7,177 nt of DNA from Prevotellaceae bacterium (lineage in GTDB: Bacteria; Bacteroidota; Bacteroidia; Bacteroidales; UBA932): positions 1 through 7,177 of the forward strand of contig JAISSE010000005.1 in the NCBI GenBank assembly GCA_031273285.1, read 5' to 3'. Positions 6,677 to 7,177 of the stretch are shown one piece after another. A program made the translations under genes and the position numbers. Under the pieces are notes generated by a model. It saw nothing but the letters and a program-made list of their open reading frames with translations. It was not told the origin of the DNA and searched no databases. Within the stretch, counting starts at the first letter, position 1, and the number at the start of each line of letters is the position of its first letter.

Positions 6677-7177
6677 TCATTTCTGTTTTAAACGGTTTTC
6701 CAATTCGGCAATGCGTTGTTCGAGAGTTTCCTTTTCTTCACGCTCACGGGTAAGGGCAGCTTCCTTCTTCTCCTTTTCAAGACGTTCACGGGCAAGGGCG
6801 GCGGCAAGTTGTTTGCGCTCTTTTTCACCTTCCTTTAACCCTTCCGCCTTACCTTTCGCTTCACCTTTTTCCAGAGCGTCCAAGTATCTGGTGCGTTCGG
6901 TACGGATAATATCCCAGTATTTGTCGTAGGCTTCCAGCTGTCCTTTGGTGTAGGAGTTGCGTTCAAGATAACGCACGGCTTCTTTGGTTACTCCCTCCTC
7001 CAGCAGTTCGGGCGGGACTTCATCGGAGTCTCCCCTTATGGCTGTCAAAAATCTCAGCCACAGGTCATACAGCTTTTTCTCCGCCCTGCCGGTAGGCTTA
7101 AACTTCGGCAGCTCTATGAAGACAAGTTCAAGTCCCTCGATCTGTTTGTCGGTATCGTTGATGTTGACCATCCTGTA
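6677..7177 (-). CDS. PD-(D/E)XK nuclease/transposase-family (Rpn-like) protein, C-terminal part
   Basis: Resembles the C-terminal part of the PDDEXK_2 / Rpn family (putative transposase or recombination-promoting nuclease). The marks are a LELVFIELPKF segment (residues 14-24 from the Met at 7171), a downstream KLYDLWLRFL helix (33-42), an EAVRYLE helix, and a tail from about 98 to 164 rich in Lys, Glu, Arg and Ala that should form a coiled coil. The frame stays open upstream of that Met to the window edge (codons for Tyr and Arg), so the Met is probably internal and the nuclease domain with its catalytic Asp and Glu-x-Lys lies outside the window. Activity therefore cannot be judged. It ends in TGA, 113 bp from the ACP gene and convergent with it. 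Such genes often occur in many copies in Bacteroidales genomes. The family call is from resemblance of the C-terminal half only. Confidence 0.75.
   Translation of the reverse strand, partial: YRMVNINDTDKQIEGLELVFIELPKFKPTGRAEKKLYDLWLRFLTAIRGDSDEVPPELLEEGVTKEAVRYLERNSYTKGQLEAYDKYWDIIRTERTRYLDALEKGEAKGKAEGLKEGEKERKQLAAALARERLEKEKKEAALTREREEKETLEQRIAELENRLKQK
6719..6802 (-). repeat. Tandem 42-bp in-frame repeat in the coiled-coil tail
   Basis: The tail contains two adjacent 14-residue units, AALARERLEKEKKE (residues 124-137) and AALTREREEKETLE (138-151), identical at 10 of 14 positions. The unit keeps the reading frame and is two heptads long, so copy changes would lengthen or shorten the coiled coil without breaking it. 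Confidence 0.7.

Overview
The window looks like chromosomal DNA from a Bacteroidota bacterium, probably of the Bacteroidales. The start codons lack clear Shine-Dalgarno sequences and sit in A/T-rich leaders. A textbook Bacteroidetes promoter (TTTG, 20 bp, TACCTTTG) precedes the acyltransferase operon. The protein families, including the acyltransferase with an NHQN-like box and the PD-(D/E)XK transposase-family protein, are of types common in that phylum. The assignment rests on motif recognition only; no search was run.

Layout. (1) 1-870, plus strand: the 3' four-fifths of hisC (histidinol-phosphate aminotransferase), cut by the window edge. (2) 871-1086: a short convergent intergenic region that is almost wholly a nested inverted repeat. 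Its outer arms are tandem 7-bp repeats (GTTGAGA on the left, TCTCAAC on the right) that can pair perfectly over 24 bp. (3) 1087-3138, minus strand: a complete cytoplasmic M3-family zinc peptidase of the peptidyl-dipeptidase Dcp type. (4) 3139-3650: a 512-bp divergent intergenic region with a probable promoter for each flanking gene and no convincing gene. (5) 3651-6563, plus strand: a tight three-gene operon of a membrane-attached PlsC-like acyltransferase, a FabB/FabF-type beta-ketoacyl-ACP synthase and an acyl carrier protein. (6) 6564-6676: a short gap with a perfect 8-bp-stem hairpin that probably ends the operon. (7) 6677-7177, minus strand: the C-terminal part of a PD-(D/E)XK nuclease/transposase-family (Rpn-like) protein with a long charged coiled-coil tail; its catalytic part lies beyond the window.

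Working together: the only clear functional unit is the acyltransferase-KAS-ACP operon. The ACP would carry an acyl chain as a thioester, the condensing enzyme would extend it, and the acyltransferase would transfer an acyl group to a lipid or other hydroxylated acceptor at the inner membrane. No reductase, dehydratase or malonyl transferase is present, so it must share the housekeeping fatty-acid enzymes or be a fragment of a larger, scattered pathway; its product cannot be read from the sequence. hisC and the peptidase are ordinary metabolic genes. I see no clearly new biological system. The structures most worth a second look are the heptamer-built palindrome at 878-1088 and the compact acyl-chain operon with its altered active-site helix.
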